DNA from: Rotaria macrura | Taxonomy: Eukaryota; Rotifera; Eurotatoria; Philodinida; Philodinidae | Reading direction: 5' to 3' | Assembly (NCBI GenBank): GCA_900239685.1 | Contig: OENT01000382.1 | Span: 1 to 64,000, forward strand | DNA: 64,000 nucleotides | In this document: in pieces, positions 61,301 to 64,000 of the stretch | How the letters are laid out: each line of letters opens with the position of its first letter | Position numbering within the stretch: the first letter of the stretch is position 1 | Notes under the pieces: generated by a model | What the model was told of the DNA's origin: nothing | Databases searched by the model: none | The model's input: the letters and a program-made list of their open reading frames with translations, nothing else | Position numbers and translations under genes: made by a program

Positions 61301-62155
61301 AGATGAAGCAGACGCGTGTAGAAACAGAACTCAATGTATACTCGTCAGCATATACTCAAGTAGCGTTATGAAAGGATATGTTCGATCTATTATTTTTAGT
61401 GAATTAAACTCCAAAAGACAAAGCAACTAATGAATAAAAAGAAAACTTTTTTTTTCAAGACATTTTCACAATTTTCTATTTTTTTAGAATCCGTTTCATT
61501 CCGTTTAGTGTTCGCGACTGAACTCTATGTTTAAGTATCGATATTCCCATTAAAAAAAACATTTACAATTCAGACAAATTGAGTGATTTCCTAAAACGAC
61601 AATGAACGAGAGTTAGTCCTAAAGAACTAAAAACTAATGATTGCTTGAATTCATTATTACTTATGACATGCCCGTATAACTCAATACTCAATCGCTATTC
61701 GTAGACTCTCTATATAAATGCTTATTAACTGTATGCATAAGATAATTGTACTAATTAGTGGGTAGGTGCAATGTGCTGTTCACCTGTAGAACATGTTTTA
61801 TTCGACGAAACGTGTTTTTTACATAGTTTCAAGTTACTTTTATCGTTTCTTTAACTGAATTTTATGACATTTATCACCTATTCTATTTAGTTTTCACTAG
61901 GAATTTTTCAATTGATCTACAATACAAAATGAATTCCATGAAAATATAGATCACTCTTACGATTAACTGACTGATGATAAGTGCTATTTTTACACACAGC
62001 TATCAATCAATAGTTTAATGTTAAGTTTTATTTCGGACTACTAACTAACTTGTAAAAGACGATGTACAATTAGAACAAAAAACAAATGTATATTCGATTG
62101 ATAGATTTATTTACAGCATGTATATGAATAAATGTGAAATCAGTATTTCTATTAT
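55388..62155. other. Long gene-poor interval between two receptor genes
   Basis: About 6.8 kb of AT-rich DNA. The frame at 57554-57793 (+) has an ATG and a moderately protein-like sequence (NLIEETLLNLFTRLDY) but no motif or splice partner. No tRNA, large repeat or mobile element was recognised by eye. The receptor promoter should lie just above 55387. Confidence 0.4.
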
Positions 62156-62947
62156 TCAAATTGAACTTGCTGATTCTGATTCATTAGGAGAGTTTCTTTC
62201 ATTTTTTTGCACGATGCTATCCATTAATCTATGATGTATTGCATTATTCATATAGACATTTGCTAAATATTTCATCGTATTGAGAAAATGTCCAATAAGT
62301 CGAGAAAAACGGCGTACTGAGTTAGAAAAACCATATCGATAAGCCATATATTTCCACAGAAGTTCGATGTATGCATTCTGACTTCTGAACAGTCTCGATG
62401 TATTATGTAGGAGAGTGTCATTTAGTACAGTTTCATGTACATCAACGATGAAACAGTTCGATGAGAATGCCAAAACTGTTAAGAAAAGTTTGATGACAGT
62501 CGAGTCAAAATCTAATTGGTTGTTGATATGGTTTATTTCGAGAAGAACGTTTGTTCCATATATGGCCGTAAATAGATCTATACATTTCGATTTATCACTT
62601 ATGGCTTCATCACGAAAGACGAGAACCGAGTACAAAACTGTAGTGGAATGTAGGTTTCGTTGGAAAAGAGAATATTGTTCATTTGTTGTTAACGTGTGAA
62701 AATCGAATGACGAACTAATAAATAAATGCATCGATTTGTACATAAGACTGAGAAATTCGTATGTATTTGTTTCATTCAATTGTATGTCATTAGATACTGT
62801 GGATAATCTTTGAACGATTTGATCGATTCGTGGAATCGTACTAAGTGAATCATGTGCATGAATAATATTCGACAATAATGTCCATTCCGCATTAGTAAGA
62901 GATCGTTCTTTATGAAGTAGAGCCAACGTGGGCTTTTGGCGTGCAGA
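62156..62947 (-). CDS. Paralogous nuclear hormone receptor, ligand-binding exon (partial)
   Basis: One exon entered through an AG acceptor at 62948-62949 in phase 0 and ending in TAA at 62156, about 263 residues. It matches the last exon of the receptor at 52717-55387 throughout: EWTLLSNIIHAHDSLSTIPRI against DWTLLSNIIHAHDTFSAIPHI, then FSSNCFIV, LFRSQNAYIELLWKYMAYRYG and the same acceptor phase. The zinc-finger exons were not found between 62948 and 64000; given the 1.4-kb intron in the paralogue they probably lie beyond the window. The two genes are in the same orientation, 6.8 kb apart, an old tandem duplication. Confidence 0.75.
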   Translation of the reverse strand, partial: SARQKPTLALLHKERSLTNAEWTLLSNIIHAHDSLSTIPRIDQIVQRLSTVSNDIQLNETNTYEFLSLMYKSMHLFISSSFDFHTLTTNEQYSLFQRNLHSTTVLYSVLVFRDEAISDKSKCIDLFTAIYGTNVLLEINHINNQLDFDSTVIKLFLTVLAFSSNCFIVDVHETVLNDTLLHNTSRLFRSQNAYIELLWKYMAYRYGFSNSVRRFSRLIGHFLNTMKYLANVYMNNAIHHRLMDSIVQKNERNSPNESESASSI

Positions 62948-62949
62948 CT

Positions 62950-64000
62950 ACATATACGATGGTTAGATATCATTTGAAATATTATCATTTACATGAAAAT
63001 TTTTTATCTAGTTAAACCTTTACGAACTTAACTACCGAAGTGTACCAAGCGTTGTTGGGACGTCGGAAAAAGAAATTCCCTCGGTTCCTCTTTGCTACAG
63101 TGTAATTCAAGAAAAACATATGACAAAAGAATGCGAACGCTTTTCCTCAGAAGTACATGAATATCTCTTAATCTTGACGAACGAATTTCTTAGTTGGAAA
63201 ACTGTTGTTGAAAAACAATTTCGATGATGATGATGAACATTTTAACAAAAACAAGAACTTTTTTCATATTTATATACTATCAGTTTCTGGTTTGATGATT
63301 GACTGATTTTAACCATGTTACCTATTAACATGATTAAAGGACATGACTTTTTCAGCGACAAATATAAAATCTGCCGAAATAATGAAACGATTTTTAAAAC
63401 CAACGATCGTTTCTCTGTTACTCTCATATGAGAAAATAATTTCCGTACATTTAGTTTCTAACCCATATTTATGACAGTTCAGCATGAACAAATATTGTTT
63501 CTAATTGACATTAGTTACATCCTAGGTGAATGAATCTGATCGAGTTTCGGGGGGAAGAATATCCAAGAAATGCGACCGTTCAGATCCATTTTTGTTAATT
63601 TGATAGCAACTAGTACCTCGTAACATCACTAATGATCGATCAAAAGTTTGCATGAAATTTCGTCCAATTCTTTTACAAAAACAGAATAGTATGAAAATTC
63701 AAGAAATTTGAAAAGTATGTAGCCGTTCATTGAATTTGTTGAATGAATTCAGAGTAAAACTGTTTACAAATATATCGAACTGGTGATCGAATACGATAAC
63801 AAGATTCTTCTATTTCTTTTTATACTTCAACCTTCTTTCTTATGTTCTATTCGAAAAGAACAATGGTTTGTACAGATTTCCATCAAAAAGCCATCGATAT
63901 AATGATGTTAAAAATTGATCTAATCATAGATAAAGCGTTTTAAATGATTCTTCATTTCGCATGACTTCATCGAGAACAACACATATTCATTTTTATAACA
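62950..64000. other. Probable intron of the second receptor gene, no exon recognised
   Basis: AT-rich, with no zinc-finger exon on the minus strand. Read as intronic by analogy with the paralogue. Confidence 0.4.

Noticed and set aside
55388-62155. Search for a third receptor gene or other spliced gene between the two receptors
   Set aside because: No zinc-finger or ligand-binding exon was recognised in this interval on either strand.
62950-64000. Zinc-finger exons for the second receptor
   Set aside because: No Cys-x2-Cys pattern of the receptor type is encoded on the minus strand before the window ends.
1-64000. Bdelloid-type telomeric repeats or a bacterial operon that would explain the acquired genes
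   Set aside because: No run of telomere-like repeats was seen, and the bacterial-type genes stand alone, far apart and in different orientations.

Overview
The window reads as nuclear DNA of a small metazoan, most likely a bdelloid rotifer (inference). The sequence is AT-rich. Genes are split by short GT-AG introns, mostly 50-75 bp. Animal genes (GBF1-type Arf exchange factor, nuclear hormone receptors, a synaptotagmin-like protein, a bZIP factor) sit beside an intronless VanX-type D-Ala-D-Ala dipeptidase and an ATP-grasp protein of a mainly bacterial type. Mobile elements are abundant and decayed. Animal genes mixed with bacterial-type genes and env-bearing LTR elements is the pattern described for bdelloids; no single feature here proves the lineage.

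Layout. 1-2.5 kb: repeat-rich, with a hAT-type non-autonomous element bounded by an exact 8-bp target duplication. 2.5-3.7 kb (-): seven exons of a GBF1 homologue that stop before the Sec7 domain. 5.8-7.8 kb (-): a five-exon gene for a 393-residue membrane protein of unknown function. 9.5-12.9 kb: a small TA-flanked repeat, a pair of inverted paralogous gene fragments and a degenerate tRNA-like sequence. 13.4-14.7 kb (-): two-exon ATP-grasp protein. 17.0-18.5 kb (+): three-exon double-C2 (synaptotagmin-like) protein. 20-28 kb: no intact gene, but a long hairpin-forming repeat, a decayed coding remnant, a TIR element, a second hAT element and a 1.9-kb element with an internal 154-bp tandem repeat. 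28.6-29.3 kb (+): VanX-like dipeptidase. 29.3-37.8 kb (+): a decayed LTR retrotransposon with gag, protease, RT, RNase H, integrase and an env-like gene; env is split by another hAT element of the same family as the one at 24.6 kb. 39.9-40.4 kb (+): bZIP factor with a clear core promoter. 40.4-52.7 kb: gene-poor, with microsatellites and some exon-like fragments. 52.7-55.4 kb (-) and 62.2-62.9 kb (-): two paralogous nuclear receptors, the second cut by the window edge.

The genes do not form one pathway. The clearest acquired function is the dipeptidase, which in bacteria cleaves D-Ala-D-Ala; in an animal that eats bacteria it could process dietary peptidoglycan precursors (inference). No CRISPR array, operon or obviously new multi-gene system is visible. 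The novelty lies in the acquired genes, the unassigned membrane protein, and the layered history of mobile elements.
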